Below, piece by piece: positions 54,034-62,905 of a DNA stretch of 64,000 nt. The notes below the pieces were generated by a model. It saw only the letters and a list, made by a program, of their open reading frames with translations. It had not been told where the DNA came from and made no database searches. Each line of letters begins with the position of its first letter. Positions within the stretch are counted from its first letter, which is position 1. The stretch is from Palleronia salina (GTDB lineage: Bacteria; Pseudomonadota; Alphaproteobacteria; Rhodobacterales; Rhodobacteraceae), in NCBI RefSeq assembly GCF_900141995.1, contig NZ_FQZA01000002.1, forward strand, positions 379,501 to 443,500, in the 5' to 3' direction. Both the position numbers and the translations under genes were made by a program.

Positions 54034-54797
54034 GTCCGGCCCTCCCGTGCCGTTTTCAACCAGTCGAGCGTTTCGTCCGTGGGGCGCGGATCCTTGTATT
54101 CCGCGCCCAGCGGGGTCTGCCATCCGAGCTGGTCCAGCAGCCCGAAGATATAGGGGTAATGCACTTCGCCATGGTCGGGCGTGCCGCGGTCGGGCACCGC
54201 GGCGAACTGCACATGGCCGATGATGGGCATCAGGTCCTGCAGCTGGTGGGTCAGGTCGCCGCCCATCATCTGCAGGTGATAGCAGTCGAACATCAGCTTC
54301 ACCGTGTCGTCGCCCACCGCGTTGATGATGCGGGCGGCCTCGGTCGCGGTCTTCAGGAAATAGCCCGGCGCGTCGTAGCGGTTCAGCGGCTCGATCAGGA
54401 TGCCGCGTCCGCCCGCGCGCGCGCAGGCGAATTGCAGGTTGTTGATGAAGGTCGCCTCGGCTTCCATCCCCTCGGCGAAACCTGCCATGACGTGGACGTT
54501 CGCCGCGTCGATCGCCACGGCGTAGTCCAGCGCCTGCTCGATGGCCGCTCGGGCGTCGCCTTCGCGGCCGGGCAGGGCCGACAGGCCGTTCTCGCCCGCG
54601 TCGACATCCCCGCGCGAGGTGTTGAGCCCCAGGCAGGGCAGGCCCGTCTCGTCCAGCGCGGCCTTCACGTCGGCCGGGTCGTCATCGTAGGGCCAGTGCA
54701 GCTCGACAGCGTCGAAGCCCGCCGCCCTGGCCGCACGGATGCGGTCGGGATAGGGGCGGTCGTCCCAGAGAAACCCGAGATTGGCCGAGAATTTCAT
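54030..54797 (-). CDS. otnI: 2-oxo-tetronate isomerase / hydroxypyruvate isomerase-family protein
   Basis: A 255-residue TIM-barrel isomerase. The start is MKFSANLGFLW and metal-site residues fall in LIEPLNRYDAPGYFLKTA, KLMFDCYHLQMMGGD, IGHVQFAAVPDRG and LGAEYKDP. These match the Hyi/OtnI family, which interconverts 2-oxo- and 3-oxo-tetronates (or hydroxypyruvate and tartronate semialdehyde). With ltnD, otnK and otnC in the same operon, OtnI is the better reading. Confidence 0.82.
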   Translation of the reverse strand: MKFSANLGFLWDDRPYPDRIRAARAAGFDAVELHWPYDDDPADVKAALDETGLPCLGLNTSRGDVDAGENGLSALPGREGDARAAIEQALDYAVAIDAANVHVMAGFAEGMEAEATFINNLQFACARAGGRGILIEPLNRYDAPGYFLKTATEAARIINAVGDDTVKLMFDCYHLQMMGGDLTHQLQDLMPIIGHVQFAAVPDRGTPDHGEVHYPYIFGLLDQLGWQTPLGAEYKDPRPTDETLDWLKTAREGRT

Positions 54798-54843
54798 CGC
54801 GCTGTCCTTTCGGTTGCGTTCCGTCGCTGGCCGCGTGGCCGCC

Positions 54844-56334
54844 TCACATCACCGCGCCGATCTGCCAGGGCACGAATTCGTGGTCGCCCAGACCCTGCGC
54901 CTCGGATTTCGTGCGCTCGCCCGAGGCGACCCGCAGCCACATCTCGTAGATCTCGCGGCCGACATCCTCGACCGAGCGCTCGCCCGACAGGATCGTGCCC
55001 GCGTTCACGTCCATGTCCTCGGTCATGCGGTTGAACATCTCGGAATTGGTGGCGACCTTCATGCTAGGCGAGGGCTTCGCGCCGAATGCCGAGCCGCGCC
55101 CGGTGGTGAAGCACACGAGGTTGCAGCCCGACGCGATCTGGCCGGTCACGCTGGCCGGGTCGTAGCCGGGGCTGTCCATGAAGGTGAAGCCCTTGGCCGT
55201 CACCGGCTCGGCGTACTTGTAGACGCCGGTCAGCGGCGTGGTGCCGCCCTTGGCCGCCGCGCCCAGCGACTTTTCCAGGATCGTGGTCAGGCCGCCGCGC
55301 TTGTTGCCGGGGCTGGGGTTGTTGTCCATCGAGCCGTTGTTGCGGGCGGTATAGTCCTCCCACCACTTGATGCGCTCGATCAGCCGCTCGCCCACGGTGC
55401 GGTCCACCGCGCGGGCGGTCAGCAGGTGTTCGGCGCCGTAGATCTCGGGCGTCTCGGCCAGCACGCCGGTGCCGCCCTGCGCCACCAGCAGGTCGCAGGC
55501 ATGGCCCACGGCGGGGTTGGCGGTGATGCCCGACCACGCGTCCGAGCCGCCGCATTGCAACGCGACCATCAGGTCCGAGACCGGGCACTCCTCGCGCTCG
55601 GCCGCGTTCACCACGGGCAGCATCGCCTCGATCTTCTTGATGCCCAGCTCGACCGTCTTGCGCAGCCCGCCCACGTCCTGGATGTTCATGTGCTGGAACA
55701 GCGGCCCGGGCGTCAGGCCATAGGCTTCGACCAGCCAGTCGATCTGCATCATCTCGCAGCCGAGACCGGCCATCAGCACGGCGCCCACGTTGGGGTTGCG
55801 GGCATAGCCCCACATCACGCGCTGCAACGCCTCGAACCCGTCGCCCGAGCCGGCCATGCCGCAGCCGGTGCCGTGGGCGAAGGCCACCACGCCGTCCACG
55901 TTGGGATAATCCGCGAGCCGTTCGTCGGTGAAGTGCTCGGCGATCTTGTGCGCCGCCGTCGCCGAACAGTTCACCGAGGTGATGACGGCGATGAAGTTGC
56001 GCGTGCCGACGCGGCCCGTTTCGCGGCGGTAGCCCATGAAGGTGTCCTGCCGTTCGGCGGGGGCGACCGGTTTCAGGTTGGTCGCGAACTCGTATTCGTG
56101 GTCGACCGACCGGAATTCCAGGTTGTGGCTGTGCACGTGGGCGCCGGCCGGGATGTCGTCCGAGGCATAGCCGATGATTTGCGCGTACTTGCGGACGGGG
56201 GCGCCCTTGGCGATGGGCTCGACCGCCATCTTGTGGCCGCGCGGGACCAGCGTGGTCGCGCCCTCCTGTCCGATTTCCAGCGGTTTGACGGCGGTGACGA
56301 CGTTGTCCTCGGGGGACAGGCGGACGGTCAGCAT
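54844..56334 (-). CDS. UxaA-family sugar-acid dehydratase (altronate/galactarate dehydratase family)
   Basis: A 496-residue iron-dependent dehydratase that removes water from an aldonate to give a 2-keto-3-deoxy acid. The N-terminal SAF domain (about 1-100) has the HVHSHNLEFRS iron region; the catalytic part has VGTRNFIAVITSVNCSATAA, GTGCGM, GLGCEMMQID, LQCGGSDAWSGITANP, NPSPGNKRGG and CFTTGRGSAFG, with the conserved cysteines. Size equals E. coli UxaA, but the exact aldonate is unclear. It lies 4 bases from otnC. Confidence 0.88.
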   Translation of the reverse strand: MLTVRLSPEDNVVTAVKPLEIGQEGATTLVPRGHKMAVEPIAKGAPVRKYAQIIGYASDDIPAGAHVHSHNLEFRSVDHEYEFATNLKPVAPAERQDTFMGYRRETGRVGTRNFIAVITSVNCSATAAHKIAEHFTDERLADYPNVDGVVAFAHGTGCGMAGSGDGFEALQRVMWGYARNPNVGAVLMAGLGCEMMQIDWLVEAYGLTPGPLFQHMNIQDVGGLRKTVELGIKKIEAMLPVVNAAEREECPVSDLMVALQCGGSDAWSGITANPAVGHACDLLVAQGGTGVLAETPEIYGAEHLLTARAVDRTVGERLIERIKWWEDYTARNNGSMDNNPSPGNKRGGLTTILEKSLGAAAKGGTTPLTGVYKYAEPVTAKGFTFMDSPGYDPASVTGQIASGCNLVCFTTGRGSAFGAKPSPSMKVATNSEMFNRMTEDMDVNAGTILSGERSVEDVGREIYEMWLRVASGERTKSEAQGLGDHEFVPWQIGAVM

Positions 56335-56338
56335 GGAT

Positions 56339-56986
56339 CTAATCCCATTTCACATCGAATTTGGTGACGACGGCCTGCACCTGGTCGTCGGTCAAGGGGC
56401 GGGCATTCATCCCGCGCGTGAGCAGCGCGAGCTTCGCGGTCTCTTCCAGTTCCTCGATCGCGTTGCAGGCGGCCTGCGGGTCCTTGCCCGCGACCACCGG
56501 GCCGTGATGGGCCAGCATGACCGCGCTGCGCTTGCCCGCGAGGCCGCGCACCGCGTCGCCCATGGCCGGGTCGCCGGGCAGGAACACCGGCAGCAGCTTG
56601 ACCTTGCCCAGCTGCATGATCGCGTAGGGCGTCAGCGGCGGCAGGAAGTTGTCCTCGTCCGCGCCATCGAGCAGCGACAGCGCGACCGAGTGGGTGGAAT
56701 GCAGGTGCACCACGGCGCCCGTGGTGCCGCGCGTATCGTAGAACGCGGTATGAAGCGGCATTTCCTTCGTGGGCCTGTCGCCCGCGATGTGATTGCCCTG
56801 ATCGTCGAATTTCGACAGGCGCGCGGGGTCGAGCCGCCCGAAGCTGGATCCGGTGGGCGATACCAGCAGCCCGCCATCGGGCGTGCGGGCCGAGATGTTG
56901 CCGGTCGAGCCATGGGTCAGCCCCCGGTCGAACAGGGACTTGGCCAGAAGGCACAGGTCTTCGCGCAGGCGGGTCTCGTCGCTCAT
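56339..56986 (-). CDS. otnC: 3-oxo-tetronate 4-phosphate decarboxylase, class II aldolase family
   Basis: A 215-residue zinc enzyme that should decarboxylate 3-oxo-tetronate 4-phosphate to DHAP and CO2. Class II aldolase motifs are intact: phosphate loop HGSTGNISART, zinc His pair in VVHLHSTHS, the acidic KEMPLHTAFYD block and MLAHHGPVV. The ATG at 56986 overlaps the otnK stop, and kinase-decarboxylase coupling is the diagnostic context of OtnC. Confidence 0.9.
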   Translation of the reverse strand: MSDETRLREDLCLLAKSLFDRGLTHGSTGNISARTPDGGLLVSPTGSSFGRLDPARLSKFDDQGNHIAGDRPTKEMPLHTAFYDTRGTTGAVVHLHSTHSVALSLLDGADEDNFLPPLTPYAIMQLGKVKLLPVFLPGDPAMGDAVRGLAGKRSAVMLAHHGPVVAGKDPQAACNAIEELEETAKLALLTRGMNARPLTDDQVQAVVTKFDVKWD

Positions 56987-58221
56987 AGCTTCTCCAGCGC
57001 CTCGGCGAAGAAGCCTTCGCTGCCGAAATTGCCGGATTTCAGCGTGATGGCGATATCGTGCCCGTCCGAGGTGGCGAAACACCACGGCACGCCCGGCGCG
57101 ATCTCGGGGCCGATCTCCAGCCGCGCGACGCCGAGCGCCTGCGTCACGGCGCCCGAGGTCTCGCCGCCGGCCACGACGAAGCGGCGGGCGCCGCTTTCAC
57201 GGGCCGAGCGGGCGCATCGGGCCAGCGCCTGTTCCACGATCTCGCCCGCTTGCGCCGTGCCCAGCTTGTCCTGCGCGGCGCGGACCTCGTCCGGCTCGGC
57301 CGTGGCGTAGATCAGCGGCGCGTCGGCCAGGTCCTGCGCCACCAGCCAGTCGAGCGCGGCTTGCGGTCCGTCACTGTCCAGCGTCAGCGGGTCGAGCTTG
57401 AATTTCGGCCCGTCATAGGCCGCCACCTGCTTGCGCGTCATGGCCGAGCACGAGCCCGACAGGATCACGGCACCCGCGTCCGGGGCGGTCGGCGCGGGCG
57501 CCTCGGCCTCATCGCCGATCAGGTCCGCCGCGCGGTAGAGGTCGGGCAGGGGCGCGGCCACGGCGCTGCCGCCGGTCATCAGCCCGAAGTCGCGGCAGGC
57601 GGTGGCGATGGTGGTCAGGTCCTCGTCGGCGACGGCATCCACGATCACGTGGGGCGGCGCGTCGGCCAGTGCCGCGCGCAGCGCGTCGGCGCCGCGCGCC
57701 ACGGTCAGACGGTCGACGAGGCCCACGTCCCGTTTCACCTGCGGCGCGAGCAGCCGCACCAGGTTGCTGTCGCGCATGGGCGTCAGCGGATGGTCCTTCA
57801 TCGGGCTTTCGGCCAGCGGTTGCTGCCCGACGAAAAGGTTGCCCATGAAGATCGACCGCCCGTTCTCGGGGAAGGCGGGGCAATAGATGGTCTGCGTGGC
57901 GCCGATCCGGTCCATCAGCGCCTCGGCCACGGGGCCGATATTGCCGTGGTCGGTGGAATCGAAGGTCGAGCAGTATTTCCAGAAGAAGCGCTCGGCCCCC
58001 GCCTTTTTCAGCCAGTCCAGCGCCGCGAGCGCCTGGGACACCGCGTCCTCCACCGGCGCGGTGCGGATCTTGAGCGCGATGACTTCGAACGCCGCCGCAT
58101 CCTCGGGCGGGCCGTCCGGCACGCCGATGCGCAGGCTCACGCGCACGCCGGACCGGGCCAGCAGCCCGGCCAGGTCCGTCGCGCCGGTGAAGTCGTCGGC
58201 GATGCAGCCGAGGACGGTCAT
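56983..58221 (-). CDS. otnK: Four-carbon acid sugar kinase (3-oxo-tetronate kinase)
   Basis: A 412-residue DUF1537 kinase. The N-terminal substrate domain begins VLGCIADDFTGATDLAG; the C-terminal nucleotide domain has FVVAGGETSGAVTQALG. It phosphorylates 3-oxo-tetronates at C4 in L-threonate and D-erythronate breakdown. ATGA overlaps join it to ltnD before and otnC after. Confidence 0.91.
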   Translation of the reverse strand: MTVLGCIADDFTGATDLAGLLARSGVRVSLRIGVPDGPPEDAAAFEVIALKIRTAPVEDAVSQALAALDWLKKAGAERFFWKYCSTFDSTDHGNIGPVAEALMDRIGATQTIYCPAFPENGRSIFMGNLFVGQQPLAESPMKDHPLTPMRDSNLVRLLAPQVKRDVGLVDRLTVARGADALRAALADAPPHVIVDAVADEDLTTIATACRDFGLMTGGSAVAAPLPDLYRAADLIGDEAEAPAPTAPDAGAVILSGSCSAMTRKQVAAYDGPKFKLDPLTLDSDGPQAALDWLVAQDLADAPLIYATAEPDEVRAAQDKLGTAQAGEIVEQALARCARSARESGARRFVVAGGETSGAVTQALGVARLEIGPEIAPGVPWCFATSDGHDIAITLKSGNFGSEGFFAEALEKL

Positions 58222-59117
58222 GATTTCCCCGGCAGATCGAGCCCGGCGTTGCGGGCATAGACCTTGACCAGTGCGGCATCATCCTCGCGTCCCAGCCCAG
58301 ACCCTTGGGCGGCCAACCATTGCTGCAGGGCCGCCGCCGTCACCGGCGCGCCGAACTTGGCCGAATGCGCCACGTCGAGGCAGATGCCCAGGTCCTTGGG
58401 CCAGATGTCCACGGCCGAAAGCGGGGTGTAGTCGCCCGCCACCACGTGGGGCACGCGGTTTTCCAGCACCCACGAGGTGCCCGCGCATTGCGGGATGATC
58501 TCGGCGAATTTCTCGGGGCTGACACCTTGCGTCATGCCGAAGGTCAGCGCCTCGGCCATGCCCGCCAGGTTGATGCCCACCAGCATCTGGTTGATCGCCT
58601 TCATGGCCGAGCCGGGGCCGGCCTCGCCGCCCAGTTCGTAGACCTGGCTGGCCATGGCGTCGAGGCAGGGGCGCGCCTTGTCGAACGCGTCGGGCGTGCC
58701 CGAGGCCAGCACCGAAAGCTCGCCCTTGGCGCTGCGCTGTGGCCCGCCCGAGATCGGCGCGTCGAGGTAGAGGCAGCCGGCCTCGTGGCACTTCGCCTCC
58801 ATCTCGCGGGCGAAATCGGGGGCGACGGTGGCGCAGGACATGACGACCGTGCCGGGCTTCAGATGCGGCACGATCCCGTCGTCGCCGAACAGCACCGTCT
58901 CGGTCTGCGCGGCGTTGATGACGACGCTGATGACGACGTCGCAGTTGCCCGCGACATCGGCCATGGCGCCCTCGGCCCCGCCATCCGAGACGAAGCGCGC
59001 CATGCTGTCGGGGTTGATGTCGAAGCCGTGAACCGTGTGGCCCGCCCGCAGAAGCGACGAGGCCACGCCGTAGCCCATGGAGCCCAGGCCGATGACGGCG
59101 GCGGTTTGGGTGGTCAT
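58218..59117 (-). CDS. ltnD: L-threonate dehydrogenase, beta-hydroxyacid dehydrogenase family
   Basis: A 299-residue NAD-dependent dehydrogenase oxidising L-threonate at C2. Motifs: GLGSMGYGVASSLLRAG near residue 11, DAPISGGPQRSAKGEL for substrate, and catalytic Lys in GSAMKAINQMLVG. Its place ahead of otnK-otnC and next to denD supports LtnD over other HIBADH-family members. Confidence 0.87.
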   Translation of the reverse strand: MTTQTAAVIGLGSMGYGVASSLLRAGHTVHGFDINPDSMARFVSDGGAEGAMADVAGNCDVVISVVINAAQTETVLFGDDGIVPHLKPGTVVMSCATVAPDFAREMEAKCHEAGCLYLDAPISGGPQRSAKGELSVLASGTPDAFDKARPCLDAMASQVYELGGEAGPGSAMKAINQMLVGINLAGMAEALTFGMTQGVSPEKFAEIIPQCAGTSWVLENRVPHVVAGDYTPLSAVDIWPKDLGICLDVAHSAKFGAPVTAAALQQWLAAQGSGLGREDDAALVKVYARNAGLDLPGKS

Positions 59118-59129
59118 ATCGTGTCCTCC

Positions 59130-60098
59130 TCAGGCGGCGGGCTTGTCGTCTTCCAGGTAGTAGCGGACGTTGTCTTCGAAGCTGTCGTCGGCCTCGAGCC
59201 CCAGCGCCAGCGCCTTGTCGGCGTGGATGTCGAAGCGCCAGCCGGTGACGATGGACTGGATCGACGGGTCGTCCTCGAACTTGATGAGCTTGGCGGGTTC
59301 CGGTCCCGCGACGGCGGTCATCGCGTCGATCATCTGGCGGATCGACCAGGTGCGGCCCGGCATCTGCATGACGTGGTTCTTGCCCATGTCGGCGCGGTCG
59401 ACCTCGGCGATCTTCACCAGGTTCTCAACGCATTGCCGCAGGCTGAGGTAGTAGTGCAGGAAGTCGTCGCCCACGGGGCAGACGGCCTCGACCCCGTTCA
59501 GCGGTTCGCGGATGATCGACGACATGAAGGACGACGCCGCGCGGTTGGGCTTGCCCGGCCGGACCGAGATCGTGGGCAGCCGCACGCCGCGCCCGTCGAT
59601 ATAGCCCTTGCGCGAGAAGTCGTTCAGCAGCAGCTCGCCCGCCGCCTTCTGCGCGCCGTAGCTGGTCTGCGGGTTCAGGAAGGTCTGGCCGGTGATCGGG
59701 TCGTCGACCTCGCCGCCGTAGACGGCGATGGACGAGGTGAAGACGACGACCGGGTTGGTACCCAGCTTGCGGCAGCGTTCGAACACGTTCCAGACGCCGA
59801 AGAGGTTGATGTCGTAGCCGGCCTCGAATTCTTCCTCGGCGTGGGCCGACACGACCGCGGCCAGGAGATAGACCACGTCGGTGTCTTCGGTCAGGCAGGC
59901 CGCGATGCTGTCGGGGTCGGTGATGTTGCAGCTGGCATAATCGACCGCGACCTTGCCCGCGTCGATCTGGGGCGGATCGTTCACGTCGGCCAGGGTGATC
60001 TTGTCGATGCCCTTGCCGCGCAGGGTGCCGCGCTGGGCGAGCTTGGCGCCGAGCCGGTTGCCGACAACGCCGCCGCCGCCGATGATCAGGATGTTCAT
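59130..60098 (-). CDS. denD: D-erythronate dehydrogenase, extended SDR family
   Basis: A 322-residue extended SDR. GGGGVVGNRLGAKLAQRG near residue 7 binds NAD; the catalytic Ser and Tyr-x3-Lys are in FTSSIAVYGG and TSYGAQKAAGELLL; PTISVRPGKPNRAASSF is characteristic of DenD. It oxidises D-erythronate to a keto-tetronate that enters the OtnI/OtnK/OtnC route. A UDP-sugar epimerase is a weaker alternative. It overlaps the kinase start upstream. Confidence 0.87.
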   Translation of the reverse strand: MNILIIGGGGVVGNRLGAKLAQRGTLRGKGIDKITLADVNDPPQIDAGKVAVDYASCNITDPDSIAACLTEDTDVVYLLAAVVSAHAEEEFEAGYDINLFGVWNVFERCRKLGTNPVVVFTSSIAVYGGEVDDPITGQTFLNPQTSYGAQKAAGELLLNDFSRKGYIDGRGVRLPTISVRPGKPNRAASSFMSSIIREPLNGVEAVCPVGDDFLHYYLSLRQCVENLVKIAEVDRADMGKNHVMQMPGRTWSIRQMIDAMTAVAGPEPAKLIKFEDDPSIQSIVTGWRFDIHADKALALGLEADDSFEDNVRYYLEDDKPAA

Positions 60099-61012
60099 GT
60101 GTCTCCTCCCTCGAAAATCTGGGGCACCAGGGCGCCCGTGTGTTGGATGACGCCGCCCGCCAGCCCCATGGCCGAGGCCGCCGCCGTTTCCAGGTCTGCG
60201 CCCGTGGCCAGCCCGGCCAGCAGCCCGGCGGCGAAGCTGTCGCCCGCCGCCGTGGTGTCGACAGGCGTGACTGGTTGCGGCGACAGCGTGCGCTCGCCCG
60301 TCGCCTCGGACCACAACGTGATGGGACCTTCGCCGTCCTTGACCACCACCATGGCCGAGCCGCCTTCGCGATAGCGGGCGATGGTGTCGGACGGGGTCGC
60401 GTCGCCGAAGAGCGACGTCTCCTCGTCGAAGGACGGCAGCACCAGGTCGGCCGCCGCAGCGCCGCGGGTCAGGCCCGCGCGCATGGCGTCCTCGCCCTCC
60501 CACAGCCGGGGGCGCAGGTTGGTGTCGAAGCTGACCTGCGTGCCGGTCTCGCGCGCGCGGTCCAGCGCCTGGCACAGGGCAGTGCGCCCGGTGGGCGGCA
60601 GAATCGCCAGGGTGATGCCCGACAGGTGGATCCAGTCACGGCCCGACAGAAGCGTTTCGATCCAGCCCATGTCCTCGGTCATGCGCCGCGCGGCGGACTG
60701 GTCGCGCCAGTAGGAAAAGCTGCGCTCGCCGTTCTCGACCGAGATCATGTAAAGCCCGACGCTGCGCCCCTCGACCCGGCGGATGGCCCGGATGTCGATG
60801 CCCGCGTCGCGCATGAAGGCCAGCATCTCGTCCGACACGGCGTCGTGGCCCACGCAGGTGCCGTAGGAGACGTTCCACTCCGGCGGCAGCAGGCGGCGTG
60901 CGTACCACGCGGTGTTGAACGTGTCGCCGGCAAAGCCGCGCCGATAGGTGTCGGGCCCGGTCTGGGCCAGTTCCACCATGCATTCCCCGATACTGAGAAC
61001 CGATCCGCTCAT
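60095..61012 (-). CDS. kdgK: 2-dehydro-3-deoxygluconokinase (PfkB family)
   Basis: A 305-residue ribokinase-type sugar kinase. N-terminal GECMVELAQ and FAGDTFNTAWYARRL are KdgK-like; GERSFSYWRDQSAARRM is a strong KDG-kinase marker; the C-terminal TPVDTTAAGDSFAAGLL holds the catalytic Asp and anion hole. It makes KDPG from KDG supplied by the dehydratases here. No KDPG aldolase is in the window. Overlaps lysE and denD by four bases each. Confidence 0.88.
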   Translation of the reverse strand: MSGSVLSIGECMVELAQTGPDTYRRGFAGDTFNTAWYARRLLPPEWNVSYGTCVGHDAVSDEMLAFMRDAGIDIRAIRRVEGRSVGLYMISVENGERSFSYWRDQSAARRMTEDMGWIETLLSGRDWIHLSGITLAILPPTGRTALCQALDRARETGTQVSFDTNLRPRLWEGEDAMRAGLTRGAAAADLVLPSFDEETSLFGDATPSDTIARYREGGSAMVVVKDGEGPITLWSEATGERTLSPQPVTPVDTTAAGDSFAAGLLAGLATGADLETAAASAMGLAGGVIQHTGALVPQIFEGGDT

Positions 61013-61608
61013 CGCGCGCTTGCCCCCGAAATCAGCGCCAGCGCCACGACCGCCAGCATGGACGCCGCCATGGCGTAGTTGATGCGGCGCTGGGCGCGCT
61101 CGCTCAGGTCCAGCCGGTGCAGCGTCGCCCCGGCGAAGAGCCACGCCAGGTGCAGCGGGATCCAGATCGCGTTGGTGATGATCAGCTTGGTCACGATCTC
61201 GAACCCGTAGCTGTCGGGCGCGTAGGGAAACCCGGCAAACAGTGTCGTGTTCACGGCATAGGCCTTGGGGTTGATGGTTTGCAGCAGGATCCCCGCGCCG
61301 ATGCCGGGGGCTGTCGCCTTCTCGATGAAGGCGATGCGGCTGCCCGCCGTGGCGATGCGGAAGGCCAGGTAGCACAGGTATGCGACCGAGGCCGCCATCA
61401 GCACCGTGCGAACCACCGGCACCGACAGCACGATGGCCGCCACCCCGGTGATGACCGCCAGCGCCACCAGGTTCGTCCCGATGAACAGCCCCGTGACATA
61501 GCGAAACCCGGCGCGAAAGCCGTAGCCCGACCCGACGCCCGCGGTGGACAGCACGCCCGGTCCCGGCGTCACGATCAGGAAGAACACCGCCGCGGCGAAT
61601 GTCAGCAT
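61009..61608 (-). CDS. LysE/RhtB-family exporter
   Basis: A 199-residue membrane protein of six helices. TPGPGVLSTAGVGSGYG near residue 13 is the LysE family loop, and NPKAYAVNTTLF is conserved further on. It is the first gene of the ten-gene operon and may export an overflow acid or amino acid. Its promoter region is shared with PhyH 2 and has operator O4 midway. Confidence 0.85.
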   Translation of the reverse strand: MLTFAAAVFFLIVTPGPGVLSTAGVGSGYGFRAGFRYVTGLFIGTNLVALAVITGVAAIVLSVPVVRTVLMAASVAYLCYLAFRIATAGSRIAFIEKATAPGIGAGILLQTINPKAYAVNTTLFAGFPYAPDSYGFEIVTKLIITNAIWIPLHLAWLFAGATLHRLDLSERAQRRINYAMAASMLAVVALALISGASAR

Positions 61609-61676
61609 GGGGCTGTCCCTGCGGCCTTGGTCGTCATCACGCGCCCTCGCCGCCCTTGTCTAGGCGGACCTACGGT

Positions 61677-61697
61677 TTTGGTATACCATTTACCAAA
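61677..61697. promoter_or_regulatory. GntR-type operator O4 between lysE and PhyH 2
   Basis: TTTGG-TATACCA followed by TTTACCAAA. The TGGTATACCA core (61679-61688) is perfect and an additional right half ACCAAA follows. It is 70 bases from the lysE start and 69 from the PhyH start, so one site could govern both. Confidence 0.7.
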
Positions 61698-61757
61698 TCG
61701 CAGCCGCCGGGCAGAGTCAACCAACTGCGCCGTGCGCAGGAGAGGGGGAGAAAAAAG

Positions 61758-62648
61758 ATGCTGAGCGCCGAGCAGAAACGCTTCTACGACGAGAACGGCT
61801 ACCTGATGGTCGAGGACGTGGTCACCGGCGATGCGCTGCGCCGGTTGCAGGCCGTCACGCACGACCTGATCGACGCCTCGCGCGGGGTTGCCGAGAGCGA
61901 CGAGATCTACGACCTGGACCACGGCCATTGCGCCGAGACGCCCCGGCTGACCCGGATCAAGCTGCCGCACAAGGTCGACCCCTGCTACGACGAGATCCTG
62001 AAATCGTCCGCCGTGACCGAGGTGCTGCGCGACCTGCTGGGGCCGGACGTGACCCTGCTGACGACCAAGCTGAACACCAAGGCGCCGGGCGGCGGCGCGG
62101 CGGTGGAGTGGCACCAGGATTGGGCCTTCTATCCGCACACCAACGACACCCTGCTGGCCGTGGGGCTGATGCTGGACGACGTGGACATGGCCAACGGCCC
62201 GCTGCAGGTCATCCCCGGCAGCCACCGCGGCCCGGTCCTGAGCCATCACGCCAACGGCTTCTTCTGCGGGGCGGTCGACCCCGAGGACCCGGATTTCCAC
62301 CGTGACCGGGCGGTGACGCTGACCGGACGGGCGGGCAGCATGACGGTGCATCACTGCCGCACCCTGCACGGCTCGGCGCCGAACCGGTCCGACCGGCCGC
62401 GGCTGGTGCTGTTCTACGAATGCGCGACCGCCGATGCCTGGCCGATCCTGGGGGCCGCGTCCTATATCCACGAGCTGGGTCAACGGCGGTTCTGGGACGA
62501 TCTGCAGGACCGCCTGGTCTGCGGTGCGCCCTGCCTGGAGCCGCGACTGGCCGATGTCCCGGTGCGGATGCCGCTGCCGCCGGCGCGCGACAACACGTCG
62601 ATCTTCAAGACCCAGGCGGCGGGCGGCGTGAAATCGGCCTTCGGCTGA
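61758..62648 (+). CDS. Phytanoyl-CoA dioxygenase (PhyH)-family Fe(II)/2-oxoglutarate oxygenase 2
   Basis: A 296-residue dioxygenase distinct from that at 44969. The iron triad His119, Asp121 ([12 protein letters not shown]) and His204 ([11 protein letters not shown]) is intact, with Arg215 for 2-oxoglutarate. It starts [16 protein letters not shown], typical of the family. GAGGGGGAG is seven bases upstream. Ectoine-hydroxylase-like enzymes share the WHQD form, but the context points to a sugar-acid or a co-imported substrate. Confidence 0.88.
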   Translation: MLSAEQKRFYDENGYLMVEDVVTGDALRRLQAVTHDLIDASRGVAESDEIYDLDHGHCAETPRLTRIKLPHKVDPCYDEILKSSAVTEVLRDLLGPDVTLLTTKLNTKAPGGGAAVEWHQDWAFYPHTNDTLLAVGLMLDDVDMANGPLQVIPGSHRGPVLSHHANGFFCGAVDPEDPDFHRDRAVTLTGRAGSMTVHHCRTLHGSAPNRSDRPRLVLFYECATADAWPILGAASYIHELGQRRFWDDLQDRLVCGAPCLEPRLADVPVRMPLPPARDNTSIFKTQAAGGVKSAFG

Positions 62649-62834
62649 GCGGGAATCTCGCCCCGCCAGATCCAGCCCGACCTTGGGCGCGGGTGGAGGG
62701 GGTCGCGCGTCGGGGATCCCTGCCGCGCCGATCGGGCCGACACATGTCCGCCGCGCATCCGCCGGGGCAGTGCTCGCGCGCGGTCTCGAACGTCTCGCAC
62801 GACATTCGTGCGGCAATGGTGGCGTGCCCCGAAA

Positions 62835-62850
62835 TTTTGGTATACCAAAA
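62835..62850. promoter_or_regulatory. GntR-type operator O5 before the IlvD/Edd dehydratase
   Basis: Perfect 16-bp palindrome TTTTGGTATACCAAAA, 55 bases before the ATG at 62906. It is the longest and most symmetrical of the five sites. Confidence 0.8.
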
Positions 62851-62905
62851 AATCAGATGCCGGGGCCGGCCCTGTCGCCGTGCCCGTCCGCAAGGGAGAT
62901 TTCAC

